From Bradyrhizobium guangdongense (lineage in GTDB: Bacteria; Pseudomonadota; Alphaproteobacteria; Rhizobiales; Xanthobacteraceae): a stretch of DNA of 64,000 bases. Below are positions 36,035-45,373 of this stretch, piece by piece. Under the pieces are notes generated by a model, which saw only the letters and a list, made by a program, of their open reading frames with translations, searched no databases and was not told the DNA's origin. The translations under genes and the position numbers were made by a program. Within the stretch, counting starts at the first letter, position 1, and the number at the start of each line of letters is the position of its first letter. The stretch is taken from assembly GCF_006483445.1 (NCBI RefSeq), contig NZ_PPPT01000153.1, forward strand, positions 1 to 64,000. The letters run 5' to 3'.

Positions 36035-36994
36035 ATGCCCGTCGTCCGGAAAACGCTCTCGACCGACATGCTGCCGCCGGGTCTCTCGGAGCGGCAGCGC
36101 TTCATGCGCTTTGCGGAATTGTTCGAGCATTTTTCCAACACCGGCGAGCTCGATCCTGCCTCCGACGTCCCGTTCCAGGCCGCGATGAATTCGATCCATA
36201 TCGGCACCACCATGCTCGGGCGCTGCGACGGCAGCTTTGTCACGGTGCGGCGCGAGAAGCGCCAGGTGATCGAGACCGGCGACGACCGCTATTGCCTGGC
36301 GCGAAACACCGGCGACCGTCCGTCGCGCGTCATCCATCGCGGCCGCGAATTCACCATGCGGCCGGGTGCGATGGTGCTGCTCAAGCTCGACGAGCCGTTC
36401 TTTGTGGCCGACGGCGCCAGCCACAAGCGCTTCACCAATGTGCACCTGCCGATCGCCACGCTGCGCGCGATGGTCGCCGATGTCGACCAGCTCGTCGGCC
36501 GCGAGCTCGAGCCCGGCGGCGCGCTGTCGCTCGCGATGGACTACAGCGACCTGCTCTTGCGCCATCCGACCGCAGTGGACGAGGCCGGGATGGCGATCGC
36601 GGCCCATCTGCTCGACCTCGCCGCACTCGGTCTTGGCGCCCGAAGTGATGTCGTGCTCGCTGCTAAACGTGGTGGCCTCCGCGCGGTGCGCCTGCAAGCG
36701 GTGCTAGCCATTCTCGAGCAGCGCTATCACGAGCCGGATTTTTCCGCGCATAAGCTCGCGAGTGCCGCTGGTCTCTCCGAGCGCTACGTCAACGAGCTTC
36801 TGTTCGAGGCCGGCGCCAGCTTCACCACGCGCCTGACCGAGCTGCGGCTGCGCAAGGCGGCCGACATGCTCGCCCGCGCTGACGGCCGCATCAGCGACAT
36901 CGCGTTCGCCTGCGGCTTCAACGATCTTTCCTATTTCAATCGCTGTTTCCGCAGGCGGTTCGGCATGACGCCGACCGTGGCCCGGGGGAGGTGA
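36035..36994 (+). CDS. AraC-family transcriptional regulator
   Basis: About 319 residues. The N-terminal cupin-like AraC-binding domain (YCLARNTGDRPSRVI, then RPGAMVLLKLDEPFFV) leads to a C-terminal double helix-turn-helix (KLASAAGLSERYVNELLFEA; ISDIAFACGFNDLSYFNRCF). The frame opens at 35996, but I prefer ATG 36035 because the residues before it are not family-like; neither start has a strong ribosome site. It probably responds to a small aromatic or amide compound and may govern the downstream amidase/ABC genes. Confidence 0.85.
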   Translation: MPVVRKTLSTDMLPPGLSERQRFMRFAELFEHFSNTGELDPASDVPFQAAMNSIHIGTTMLGRCDGSFVTVRREKRQVIETGDDRYCLARNTGDRPSRVIHRGREFTMRPGAMVLLKLDEPFFVADGASHKRFTNVHLPIATLRAMVADVDQLVGRELEPGGALSLAMDYSDLLLRHPTAVDEAGMAIAAHLLDLAALGLGARSDVVLAAKRGGLRAVRLQAVLAILEQRYHEPDFSAHKLASAAGLSERYVNELLFEAGASFTTRLTELRLRKAADMLARADGRISDIAFACGFNDLSYFNRCFRRRFGMTPTVARGR

Positions 36995-37046
36995 ACGCGT
37001 ATGGCCGAGCATGGCAGGTTGGCGACCGGACCCCTGGAGGCCGATC

Positions 37047-37856
37047 GTGGAGATTAGGCGGGCATTTCCTCACCCCGAACTCCGCACCATCGTTCGCTCC
37101 TTCGAGGAAAGACGCGTGAACCTCGGGAGCGGATCCCTGTATTGGCCCGTTGCTCCGCGGCCCGACCAGATTATCGACATTTATCTTTGCGAACCATTCA
37201 GGGTTCGGGCGGGCGATGGTGACTTCAAGGCGCTGCCGGAGATCGTCGTGGTTGGACCGCAAACCCACTGCCACGCCGAAGTGTGTCTGTCGGGCGAAAT
37301 TCATGTCTTCAATATTCTCTTTCAACCCGCCGGCTTCAGTCGCTTGACGGGAATGGACATGACATCGCTGGTCAACAGAGATCCGTCGGCAGCCGACATA
37401 CTTGGCAGGCAGGCTCATGTCCTCAACCATTCCGTGCGCGTGGCTGGAGATTTTTTCGGGCGAGTTGCGGCGGCGGAACGCTGGTTTGACCGGATGCTGG
37501 AAGGGCGTCGTCCGGCGGGATCGTTCGACTACGCATCCTGTCATATGATGGATGTCGGTGGTCGGGTCAGGGTCGATGCCCTTGCCAGAAGATCCGACCT
37601 CAGCCCCCGCCAGTTTCAGCGCTGCTTCACGACGCGGGTCGGCATGACACCAAAGGCCTATGCTCGAACAATTCGGTTTGATCAGGCGATCCGCGCCCAC
37701 AACGAAGCGCCGTCGAGGCCCTGGACCGACATTGTCCATGACGCCGGATATTTCGATCAGGCCCATTTCATCCGGGAGTGCCACACGTTGGTCGGCATTC
37801 CGCCAAGCCGCTTCGGCGAGGACTGGAGGAGCATCTTCTTTCCGGCGCGTGGCTGA
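37047..37856 (+). CDS. AraC-type helix-turn-helix protein (DUF6597-like N-terminus)
   Basis: 269 residues. The start is GTG at 37047: TGGAGG lies six bases before it, whereas the longer frame from 37011 has no such site. The N-terminal domain (PRPDQIIDIYLCEPFRV; GPQTHCHAEVCLSG) is of the DUF6597 type. The C-terminal AraC half has ALARRSDLSPRQFQRCFTTR and WTDIVHDAGYFDQAHFIREC. It lies in tandem with the preceding AraC gene and directly before the amidase, so it is the likeliest local regulator of that cluster. Confidence 0.85.
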   Translation: MEIRRAFPHPELRTIVRSFEERRVNLGSGSLYWPVAPRPDQIIDIYLCEPFRVRAGDGDFKALPEIVVVGPQTHCHAEVCLSGEIHVFNILFQPAGFSRLTGMDMTSLVNRDPSAADILGRQAHVLNHSVRVAGDFFGRVAAAERWFDRMLEGRRPAGSFDYASCHMMDVGGRVRVDALARRSDLSPRQFQRCFTTRVGMTPKAYARTIRFDQAIRAHNEAPSRPWTDIVHDAGYFDQAHFIRECHTLVGIPPSRFGEDWRSIFFPARG

Positions 37857-37919
37857 AATATACAATCGCAGGCGAACGGTCTGTTGCGAGCATCCACCCC
37901 GCCAATCCGAGGTGTGATG

Positions 37920-39410
37920 ATGCGGCACGACGACGATAGCAACTCGCCAGCGTATTTGAGCGTGCGCGAGCTGAGGGCCCTTCTCAAAGGTGGAGAATTG
38001 TCTGCGGTTGAGCTCCTCGAGAGTCTGATTTGCCGCATCGAGGAGCTGGACGGGCCGATCAACGCTGTGGTGGTGCGCGACTTCGAACGGGCTCGGACAG
38101 CCGCGCGCCTCGCGGATGATATGCGCAGACGCGGTGACGATCGTCCGCTGCTGGGAATTCCGATGACGGTGAAGGAGTCCTTCAATGTTGCCGGGCTACC
38201 GACGACTTGGGGCTTTCCCGCAGCCAGGGACTTCGTGGCCGACGATGATGCCGCCGCCGTTGAGCGCCTCAAGGGCGCCGGCGCGATCATCATCGGCAAG
38301 ACGAATATTCCGGTCGCCATATCGGACTGGCAGAGCTTCAATCCGATTTACGGCACGACCAATAATCCTTGGGACCTGTCGCGATCTCCGGGTGGTTCGT
38401 CCGGTGGCTCGGCGGCGGCGCTGGCCGCTGGCTTTGTGCCGCTCGAGCTGGGGAGCGATCTGAGGGGCTCGCTAAGGGTCCCCGCCCATTACTGCGGCGT
38501 GTACGGCCACAAGCCAACTCACGGCATCATCCCGTTACGCGGTCACGTTCCTCCCGGGGCTGAAGCGTTGCCGACAACCCGCGATCTGGCTGTCGCCGGG
38601 CCGTTGGCCCGCTGTGCGGAAGACCTGGGTTCAGCCCTCGAGGTGTTGGCAGGGCCGGATGATCCGGAACGCGAGGGATTCAGTCTGAATTTGCCTGCCG
38701 CACGGCACAAAAGGCTGCGGGACTTTCGCATCCTCGTCTTGAAGACGCATCCATTGATAGCGACCTCGACAGCGACGGTCGGCGCGTTAACCCGGTTTGT
38801 CGATCAGCTCATGCATGCGGGGGTATCAGTATCGGACGATCACACGCTTGTCCCCGATTTGGAGCGAACGGCAGTTGTTTACACAAAGCTCTTCATGTCG
38901 TTGATCGCGGCTTATTGGCCAGCCGAGGTGTACGACCGGATCAAGACGACGATAGCCGCCGCCCCTGCGCATATCGATGGGGCACGGATCAGAAGGGGGC
39001 GCGCCGCTGTACTCAGCCACCGTGACTGGATTCTCGCAGATCAGGTGAGAGCGAGCTTGCGAAAGAGCTGGCACGCCGTCTTTCGGCAATTCGATGTCGT
39101 GCTCTGTCCAACCATGCCGACGCCCGCACTTGCACACGACCATCTGCCGGACCAGGAGGAGCGCCGGATTTCAATTGATGGCGTGGAGATGAGCTATGAG
39201 GATCAGGATCCCTGGCTGTCCATCGCAAGCTTGTCCGGCCTGCCATCGACCGTTGCTCCCATCGGACGGTCAAGCTCGGGGCTTCCGATCGGAGTGCAAA
39301 TCATCGGTCCATATCTTGGGGATCGAACCACGATCGCTTTTGCCGATCTGATCGAACGCGAATTCGGTGGCTTCTCGCCGCCGCGACTCGGCAGCCGATC
39401 GACGGCGTAA
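37920..39410 (+). CDS. Amidase (amidase signature family)
   Basis: About 496 residues. The Ser-cisSer-Lys triad can be placed: Lys85 (PMTVKESFN), cis-Ser160 (PGGSSGGSAAALAAG) and nucleophile Ser184 in LGSDLRGSLRVPA. The usual GG before that Ser is RG here, a small difference. Start options are ATG 37917 and 37920 after CCGAGG. It releases ammonia and an acid from an amide. Followed by the ABC importer, which could bring in its substrate. Confidence 0.92.
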   Translation: MRHDDDSNSPAYLSVRELRALLKGGELSAVELLESLICRIEELDGPINAVVVRDFERARTAARLADDMRRRGDDRPLLGIPMTVKESFNVAGLPTTWGFPAARDFVADDDAAAVERLKGAGAIIIGKTNIPVAISDWQSFNPIYGTTNNPWDLSRSPGGSSGGSAAALAAGFVPLELGSDLRGSLRVPAHYCGVYGHKPTHGIIPLRGHVPPGAEALPTTRDLAVAGPLARCAEDLGSALEVLAGPDDPEREGFSLNLPAARHKRLRDFRILVLKTHPLIATSTATVGALTRFVDQLMHAGVSVSDDHTLVPDLERTAVVYTKLFMSLIAAYWPAEVYDRIKTTIAAAPAHIDGARIRRGRAAVLSHRDWILADQVRASLRKSWHAVFRQFDVVLCPTMPTPALAHDHLPDQEERRISIDGVEMSYEDQDPWLSIASLSGLPSTVAPIGRSSSGLPIGVQIIGPYLGDRTTIAFADLIEREFGGFSPPRLGSRSTA

Positions 39411-39556
39411 GAAAGCGACTGCGGCAGTGAAATCGGTTGTCGTTGACATCGGGAAGGGGAGGCACAATAGTTCCTAAAGTACGAACGAGTGTTCAATAGG
39501 CGAACAAGACTAAGAATGGTTGTGCGCGCCCTGTGCTTCAAAACGGAAGAGGCGAT

Positions 39557-40366
39557 GTGAGCGAAAGACTAGGGTTCGACCATGTGACGAAGGTCTTCGA
39601 AGGCCAGCGAGGTGAGGCGGACTTCGTCGCGTTCGACGACGTCACGCTGCAAGCCGGTCCTTCCGAGTTTCTCGCCGTCGTCGGCCCATCGGGGTGCGGG
39701 AAATCGACTTTGTTGCGAATGGCGGCCGGGCTTGTCAGCCCTACGGCGGGCAAGGTCCTGCTCGGCGATCAGCCGGTTCAGGAGCCGCCGCCCGGAGTGA
39801 TCTATCTCTTCCAGCAATATGCGAAATCTCTCTTTGCCTGGCGCAACGTCATCGACAATGTCATGTTTCCGCTGGAGAGTGCGCCTCGCGCTCGCCGTGG
39901 CGAATTGCGACGACAGTGCCAGGATTATCTGCGGCAAGTCGGGCTCGCGGGTTTCGAGGAAAAGTATCCCTGGCAGTTGTCGGGCGGAATGCAGCAACGC
40001 GTTGCCATCGCGCGGGCGTTGGCAGCAAACCCGCGTGTTCTGCTTCTCGACGAGCCATTCAGCGCCGTCGATGCGCTCACGCGCATGGAGTTGCAATCCC
40101 TGCTGCTCCAGCTATGGGAGCGTCGAAGGTTCACTGCGATCCTCGTGACGCATGACGTCGAGGAGGCGATTTTCCTTGCCGATCGCGTTGCCGTGCTCAG
40201 CGCCAGGCCGACGGCGCTGAAGGAGATCATCGACGTCGACCTTCCGCGACCGCGCGACCAACTCGCAACCCGTGAACATCCGCGCTTCCTCAGCCTTCGC
40301 CATCACATCACCGCGTCCCTGCTCGGTCCGAACGAGAAGACCAACGAACATGCCGCGCTCGTCTGA
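39557..40366 (+). CDS. ABC transporter ATP-binding protein (nitrate/sulfonate/taurine type)
   Basis: 269 residues. Walker A GPSGCGKST (residues about 44-52), ABC signature LSGGMQQR and Walker B VLLLDEPFSAVDALT are all present, as is the switch His in THDVEEA. It starts at GTG 39557 after AAGAGG. The first gene of a four-gene import operon; the permease start overlaps its 3' end. Confidence 0.93.
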   Translation: MSERLGFDHVTKVFEGQRGEADFVAFDDVTLQAGPSEFLAVVGPSGCGKSTLLRMAAGLVSPTAGKVLLGDQPVQEPPPGVIYLFQQYAKSLFAWRNVIDNVMFPLESAPRARRGELRRQCQDYLRQVGLAGFEEKYPWQLSGGMQQRVAIARALAANPRVLLLDEPFSAVDALTRMELQSLLLQLWERRRFTAILVTHDVEEAIFLADRVAVLSARPTALKEIIDVDLPRPRDQLATREHPRFLSLRHHITASLLGPNEKTNEHAALV

Positions 40367-41120
40367 GCCAGACGGAATCGGATATTGGGCCGGCGTTTCG
40401 CCGGCGATCGTTCTGTGCATCTGGGAACTTGCGGGACGACTTGGCTGGACCAACCCGATTCTACTGCCCAACCCAACACAGATCGTGGCGGCGCTGGCCG
40501 CGCTCGTGGCCTCCGGCGGCATTCTCACGCCGCTCGTGCATACGGTTGGGCTCTTTGTCGTCGGCTTCACGCTGGCCGCTGTTATCGGAACCGGTATCGG
40601 GATTGCGATGGCGACAAGCCGGAGGCTCTACGGACTCCTCGAGCCCCTGGTTGAAATGCTGCGGCCGATCCCGAAGCCCGCGCTCGTCCCGGTCCTGTTC
40701 CTGTTCCTCGGTATCGGAAAAGCGACGATGATCGCACTTGTCGTCCTCGCCGGCATGTTTCCCGTCCTGATCTCGACGTACCAGGGCGTCAGAGGACTCG
40801 ATCCCGTTCTTTTGGAGACGGCGCGAACGTTCCAGATATCGCGCTCGCGTATGATCGCGTCGATCATTCTTCCGGCATCGCTTCCGATGATCCTCGCCGG
40901 GATGCGGGTCGCGCTCGGCCTTGGGCTCGTGCTCGTCATCCTCGCAGAGATGCTCGCCGCTCAGGAAGGCATTGGTTTTCGCATTCTTGACCTCGAGCGG
41001 TCATTCCAGATCCGCGACATGTTCGCGTGGATCGTCGTCCTGGTTCTGCTCGGGGCTGCGATGATGAAAGTTTTTGACGTCGCCGAACGAAACCTTGTGC
41101 CTTGGCGGGGCAGAAGCTGA
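40350..41120 (+). CDS. ABC transporter permease (first of two)
   Basis: 256 residues with about six membrane spans and the EAA-type cytoplasmic loop (ETARTFQISRSRMIASIILP). It starts at 40350 inside the ATPase stop region, overlapping by 17 bp. The loop matches permeases of the SsuC/TauC group. Confidence 0.9.
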   Translation: MPRSSEPDGIGYWAGVSPAIVLCIWELAGRLGWTNPILLPNPTQIVAALAALVASGGILTPLVHTVGLFVVGFTLAAVIGTGIGIAMATSRRLYGLLEPLVEMLRPIPKPALVPVLFLFLGIGKATMIALVVLAGMFPVLISTYQGVRGLDPVLLETARTFQISRSRMIASIILPASLPMILAGMRVALGLGLVLVILAEMLAAQEGIGFRILDLERSFQIRDMFAWIVVLVLLGAAMMKVFDVAERNLVPWRGRS

Positions 41121-41132
41121 AAAGGATGAAAC

Positions 41133-42092
41133 ATGCGCAGGAGCTTGTTGTCGATTGGACTGGCCATGATCTGGCTTCTCGCGGTGCCGGTGTCGCGAAC
41201 GCAAGCAGCCGATCTCGAAAAGATCCGCGTCAGCATCATTCCGATCGGTGATGTGGCGCCGCTCTTTGCGGCCATTCAAAACGGCTATTTCCGCGAGCTG
41301 GGGCTGGAGATCGACACCACCCCGTCGGCCGGCGGCGCTGCCGGAATTCCGGGCCTCGTCGGCGGCAGCTTCGATATCGCCTACGGCAACGTCGTATCGG
41401 CCCTTTTGGCCGCCCAGCAAGGACTCGACGTCAAGGTCATCGCGGCGGGGACGAACGTCACCGATCCGAAGCTCGACGCCACGGGAATTTTCGTCAAGAG
41501 TGACGGCGGCATCAAGAGCGGCAAGGATCTCGAAGGCAAGAGCATCGGCGTCAACACCCGAAACAACGTGATCTGGCTCTACGCGCGCGCCTGGGTCAAG
41601 GCGACGGGTGGCGATCCCGAGCGGGTCACGTTCAAGGAGGTGCCCTTTCCGCAAATGGAAGATGCGCTCCGCCAACAGCGCGTCGACGCAGCTTTCATGG
41701 TTCCTCCCTTCTCCGCGGTCGCCGAGCAGAAGGGCGGATTGAGCAAGGTCGGGTCTCCCTATTCGGACATTCAGCCCGGCGTCGACGTCGGGCAATACAT
41801 CACGACCGGAAAGGTGCTCGCGGCAAAGCCGGAGGCGGTCCGGAAATTCGTCACGGGTCTGCGCAAGGGCGTCGAATGGTACAATGCCAACCTGACGAAC
41901 GAAGCCCTGTTGACCCTGATCAGCGGCTACACCAAGGCGGACGTCGCGCTGCTCAAGCTGGTCCCCGTCCCCACGGCACCGCTCCGTACAGACGTCTCGC
42001 AGGTCAGGAAGACGATGGACATGATGATCGACAGCAAGCTGCTGCCGGCGCCGCTCGATCTCGACAAGATCATCGATTCCCAGGCTCTCTGA
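41133..42092 (+). CDS. ABC transporter substrate-binding protein (NMT1/THI5-like)
   Basis: 319 residues. A Sec signal peptide (LLSIGLAMIWLLAVPVSRTQ) is followed by KIRVSIIPIGDVAPLFAAIQ and NGYFRELGLEI, with GGSFDIAYGNVVSALLAAQ. This is the SsuA/NMT1 fold that binds sulfonates, nitrate, pyrimidines or small amides. Ligand not assignable, but the amidase beside it argues for an amide-like compound. Confidence 0.9.
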   Translation: MRRSLLSIGLAMIWLLAVPVSRTQAADLEKIRVSIIPIGDVAPLFAAIQNGYFRELGLEIDTTPSAGGAAGIPGLVGGSFDIAYGNVVSALLAAQQGLDVKVIAAGTNVTDPKLDATGIFVKSDGGIKSGKDLEGKSIGVNTRNNVIWLYARAWVKATGGDPERVTFKEVPFPQMEDALRQQRVDAAFMVPPFSAVAEQKGGLSKVGSPYSDIQPGVDVGQYITTGKVLAAKPEAVRKFVTGLRKGVEWYNANLTNEALLTLISGYTKADVALLKLVPVPTAPLRTDVSQVRKTMDMMIDSKLLPAPLDLDKIIDSQAL

Positions 42093-42110
42093 ACGGCGGT
42101 TGGAGGGGCA

Positions 42111-42929
42111 GTGTCGGCGGTTGACCGTCTGAACGTTTCCGATCGCGAGCGGAGCGAACCTCGTTCCTCTCGCGAATGGCTTGGCGGCCGCGCATCCGGC
42201 GTCCTCTTGATCGTCGCCCTGCTGTCGCTTTGGGAACTGTCTTCGCGGCTGGGCTGGGTCGTCAGCGCCTACTGGCCGCCCGTTTCGCAAATCCTGGCGG
42301 CGGCGTTCGCGCAATTGATGGGCGGGGAGATCCTGCTTTCGCTGGCTGCCACGATGCGAAGGGCTGCGATCGGTTACGCTGCCGCCTCGGCGGCGGGGAT
42401 CGTGCTCGGGATTGTTCTGGCCAGAAGTCGGCTGCTACGCTGCGGCCTCCTCCCGCTTATCGAGATCGTCCGGCCGATGCCGACGCCGGCCATCATCCCG
42501 CCGCTGATCCTGTTTCTCGGGGTCGATGATGCGCTCAAGATATTTATCGTGGCGCTCGCGAGCTTTTTCCCCATTTTCACCACCACATACGCAGGGGTTG
42601 CGGCTGTCGACGACACGCTGATCCAAACCGCTCGGACGTTCCGAACGTCGTGGGCGCGGACACTCTACGCCGTGGTCCTGCCTGCCGTCGTGCCTGCGAT
42701 TGCGGCGGGGCTGCGGACCGCCACCGGCCTTTGTATCGTGGTCGCGGTGCTGTCGGAGATGATCGCCGGCTCAAGCGGTATCGGGTATTATTTGATCGAG
42801 ACGCAGTATGCGATGCGGCCTGACCTGATGTATGCCGCCGTCCTCTATCTCGCCTTGACGGGCTATGCCCTGAACAGGGTTTTCCTCGCAATTGAAATGC
42901 GGGCAATCCCCTGGATGGGGAAGTCGTGA
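42111..42929 (+). CDS. ABC transporter permease (second of two)
   Basis: 272 residues with about six spans and the EAA-type loop (QTARTFRTSWARTLYAVVLP). GTG at 42111 with TGGAGGGG upstream. It is clearly a diverged paralogue of the first permease (similar RPMP/RPIPKPA and FRTSW/FQISRS segments), so the importer may use a heterodimeric membrane channel. Confidence 0.9.
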   Translation: MSAVDRLNVSDRERSEPRSSREWLGGRASGVLLIVALLSLWELSSRLGWVVSAYWPPVSQILAAAFAQLMGGEILLSLAATMRRAAIGYAAASAAGIVLGIVLARSRLLRCGLLPLIEIVRPMPTPAIIPPLILFLGVDDALKIFIVALASFFPIFTTTYAGVAAVDDTLIQTARTFRTSWARTLYAVVLPAVVPAIAAGLRTATGLCIVVAVLSEMIAGSSGIGYYLIETQYAMRPDLMYAAVLYLALTGYALNRVFLAIEMRAIPWMGKS

Positions 42930-42972
42930 TACTTTTCGACGGCGTCTCCGTGGCGGAGATCGCCAACATTGG

Positions 42973-43206
42973 CTAACTGCCGTTCTCCACCCGCGGCGGC
43001 GGATAGCGCCGCGCCAGCATCGACAGCGCAAGATGCCGTTCGTCCTGCGGCAGCTCCAGATAGGCCAGCACCTGCGACCGCTTCCAGCCGTCGACGCCAA
43101 AATCCAGCGACGCCCATTTCTGTGGCTCAGGCCCGTCGAGCCCGCGCACCCACACGAAGTAGCGGGGCAGGTTGTCCGGCGTCTCGGTCGCGCGTCGTTT
43201 CGCCAT
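42973..43206 (-). CDS. Small hypothetical protein, 77 residues
   Basis: A basic, soluble protein with LPRYFVWVRGLDGPEPQKWA, then GWKRSQVLAYLELPQDERHL and SMLARRYPPP. No signal or membrane segment. Converges with the permease gene. Small proteins of this kind are conserved among Bradyrhizobium; function unknown. Confidence 0.65.
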   Translation of the reverse strand: MAKRRATETPDNLPRYFVWVRGLDGPEPQKWASLDFGVDGWKRSQVLAYLELPQDERHLALSMLARRYPPPRVENGS

Positions 43207-43265
43207 GCGGGCAGCGTAACCCGCCGGCGCCCGAACGCAAAATCAGTGCGACGTGGCGACGGCGC

Positions 43266-43568
43266 TCAACGCCAGAGATCGCAGGTCGCCACCCGATTGA
43301 TGTCGGCGAGCCGGCGATCGGCGTTGCCACTGATGTCGAGGCTGCCGACGAGAGCGAGCAGGCGGCGATGGGCGGCGTCGGCCACCGCGACCGGCAGCGG
43401 CGCCTCGTCATAGGCCTCGATGTAGCGGCCGACGAGACCAGAGAGCAGACGGCAAAGACCCCGCTGCTCGGGATCGTCAGCGCTCAGCGCATCGAGTTTT
43501 TGCTGGAAGGTTTTGTAGGTCCGCAGGCCGTGATGCTGCTGCGATAGCCAGTCGTGCAGGTCGTTCAT
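43266..43568 (-). CDS. Hypothetical protein, 100 residues
   Basis: An all-helical soluble protein: DLHDWLSQQHHGLRTYKTFQ, LSGLVGRYIEAYDEAPLPVA and AAHRRLLALVGSLDISG. ATG at 43568 follows AAGGAG. Function unknown; the tail is rich in Asp/Arg. Confidence 0.65.
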   Translation of the reverse strand: MNDLHDWLSQQHHGLRTYKTFQQKLDALSADDPEQRGLCRLLSGLVGRYIEAYDEAPLPVAVADAAHRRLLALVGSLDISGNADRRLADINRVATCDLWR

Positions 43569-43709
43569 GTCAGCTCCTTCAGTGATGAGAAGAAGCTGCC
43601 GGTTTATACAGTGGAACGATGATAGATGGTAGCGCGGGACGTGCAGAGCGTCCATGCGGAGCGGGTCTGCCTTCGCCGCTACTTCATCTCCGTTGTTGCT
43701 GCAAACCAG

Positions 43710-44999
43710 CTACTGAGTGCAATACGCAATGAGCGTCTTGAGCACCTCGGGTGCGCGCTCTCCAGGGATCGAATACTGCGCCCTCGGCGCATCGCTTTGA
43801 TCTCTGCGCGTTCCGGGTTCTGCGACCGGCCATTCGGCGACGGTCACGGCGGATGCGCCGAGCAACGTCCAGGCCATCCCGAGTGTGGCTGACCGCTGTC
43901 GAATTTCGAACAGATCGTTCTTGTGCCACGCCAGGAACGAATTGGCAGGCGTCAATGTCACACCGATCTTGCCGGCGCTCACGCGCAGCTCATTAGCCGG
44001 CCGGTCGGACGAACTGGCGACCTGTTGCAGTGCAGACAGCGTGAAATTGCCGCGCTGGCGGCTGCCACAGGAGAGGATTAATACAATGCGCTTCGCAGCA
44101 GTTCCGCCGTTGGCCTCGATTCTGAGAACCGCGGAGGCCGCGTTGCCGACCGCCGGAATCGGCTGATAACCGAAGTGCCACCCGGCTCCGACGGGCTCAC
44201 GGCGGTCGATTCCGAGATCGAACATCTCCGCGCGGGTGAGGAAATATGCGTGCTCGAATTTGGTTTGCAGAGAAAGGTCAAGCAGCGCGCGGTCAATCTT
44301 CATTTCCGCGAGATACGCCAGGATATGGCGCTGGAATCCCTTTTCGGCAGCTCTTGCGAACAGATCGCGTTGCCGCTGGCTGGTCGATTGGCCCAATGCC
44401 GAATCGTCAAAATGCGGCGCGTGCACGCCGATAAGTGCAGTCGGCGCGATCTCTCGCTTGACCGCGCCCAGAATGGCGTAGGCACATGCGGAGTTGCAGC
44501 CCACGTCTTTCGTCCACAGCGTGGCCTCGTTGTCGGGTTTCTCGCGCAGCTCTTTGCCGCAGTCGCTGAGTGATTTTGCCGGCATGCAGTTGGCAAGGAC
44601 CGCACGTCCGATGCCGGCCGTCATTCTACGCTGCCGCAGCATCCTGCCGATCTCCAGGCCTTCGTTTGTCTTGCCGCCCGGCGAGGCGAAAAAGATCGGC
44701 AGGTTGCGCTTGCCTAGCTTATCGAGCACCGCGCGGAGGCGAGCCGGGGTGCCGGGCACGATGCGGCCTTCCGCAGCGATCCAACTGTCGCAGCCGGTGC
44801 CGCAAGCGTCCGGTGCGCCCTTGGCGATCATGAACTCCATCGGTGGGATCTTGTTGAGTGCGGCCAGCGCCAGCTCGGCTTCGGAGGCGGCCCATGCAGA
44901 CGCCGCCGAACCTACGAGGAATACGGCGGCTGTGCGCCCAATCGAGTTGACCGCTCGTGCCAGACACACTCGGTGAAGCTCCCCCGCAAACCCACCCAT
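43710..44999 (-). CDS. ClpP/SppA-fold periplasmic protein (COG3904-like)
   Basis: About 429 residues. An N-terminal hydrophobic segment (SIGRTAAVFLVGSAASAWA) is followed by a ClpP/crotonase-type core: IFFASPGGKTNEGLEIGRML, then DVGCNSACAYAILGAVKREI with a candidate nucleophile Ser in CNSAC, and GVHAPHF with a possible catalytic His. The C-terminal half is unrecognised. The longer open frame upstream runs through the tRNA-Leu gene, so it cannot be coding there; ATG 44999 is chosen but lacks a good ribosome site. Substrate unknown. Confidence 0.7.
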   Translation of the reverse strand: MGGFAGELHRVCLARAVNSIGRTAAVFLVGSAASAWAASEAELALAALNKIPPMEFMIAKGAPDACGTGCDSWIAAEGRIVPGTPARLRAVLDKLGKRNLPIFFASPGGKTNEGLEIGRMLRQRRMTAGIGRAVLANCMPAKSLSDCGKELREKPDNEATLWTKDVGCNSACAYAILGAVKREIAPTALIGVHAPHFDDSALGQSTSQRQRDLFARAAEKGFQRHILAYLAEMKIDRALLDLSLQTKFEHAYFLTRAEMFDLGIDRREPVGAGWHFGYQPIPAVGNAASAVLRIEANGGTAAKRIVLILSCGSRQRGNFTLSALQQVASSSDRPANELRVSAGKIGVTLTPANSFLAWHKNDLFEIRQRSATLGMAWTLLGASAVTVAEWPVAEPGTRRDQSDAPRAQYSIPGERAPEVLKTLIAYCTQ

Positions 45000-45133
45000 T
45001 CTTGCCACGACGCCGAAACCGCGCGCAACCTGAAGTTGGGAATTTGTCGCACGACCGATACGCAAGCAGCTTCGACCGGAGTAGACAGGGGAGACTGGCC
45101 TGCCAAGCCGTAGCTCGCAAAGCGAGCGAAGGC

Positions 45134-45218
45134 TGGTGCCCCTGGCCGGAATCGAACCAGCACTCCTTGCGGAACTCGATTTTGAGTCGAGCGCGTCTAC
45201 CAGTTCCGCCACAGGGGC
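45134..45218 (-). tRNA. tRNA-Leu (anticodon CAA)
   Basis: On the minus strand: acceptor GCCCCTG pairing with CAGGGGC, an anticodon stem CTCGA/TCGAG around the loop CTCAAAA (anticodon CAA), a long variable arm, a GGTTCGATTCC T-arm, and CCA encoded at 45134-45136. 85 nt including CCA. It decodes UUG. Confidence 0.95.
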
Positions 45219-45373
45219 CCTCGGGACGGCCCTGAGACCGGGCGTCGCGAAGCCGGCGGACTATAGCCATGGAAAGAGCGGGGTCAACCCGCGCCAAAGT
45301 GATCCGGTGCGTTCTCGACAGGGGCGTGGACCGGGGCTAGAGGCTTGTCACCGTCTCGTTCGAAGAGGTCGTC

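Noticed and set aside
45000-45212. N-terminal extension of the ClpP-fold gene beginning MAELVDALDSK
   Set aside because: That peptide is the well-known translation of a tRNA-Leu gene; the tRNA occupies the region.
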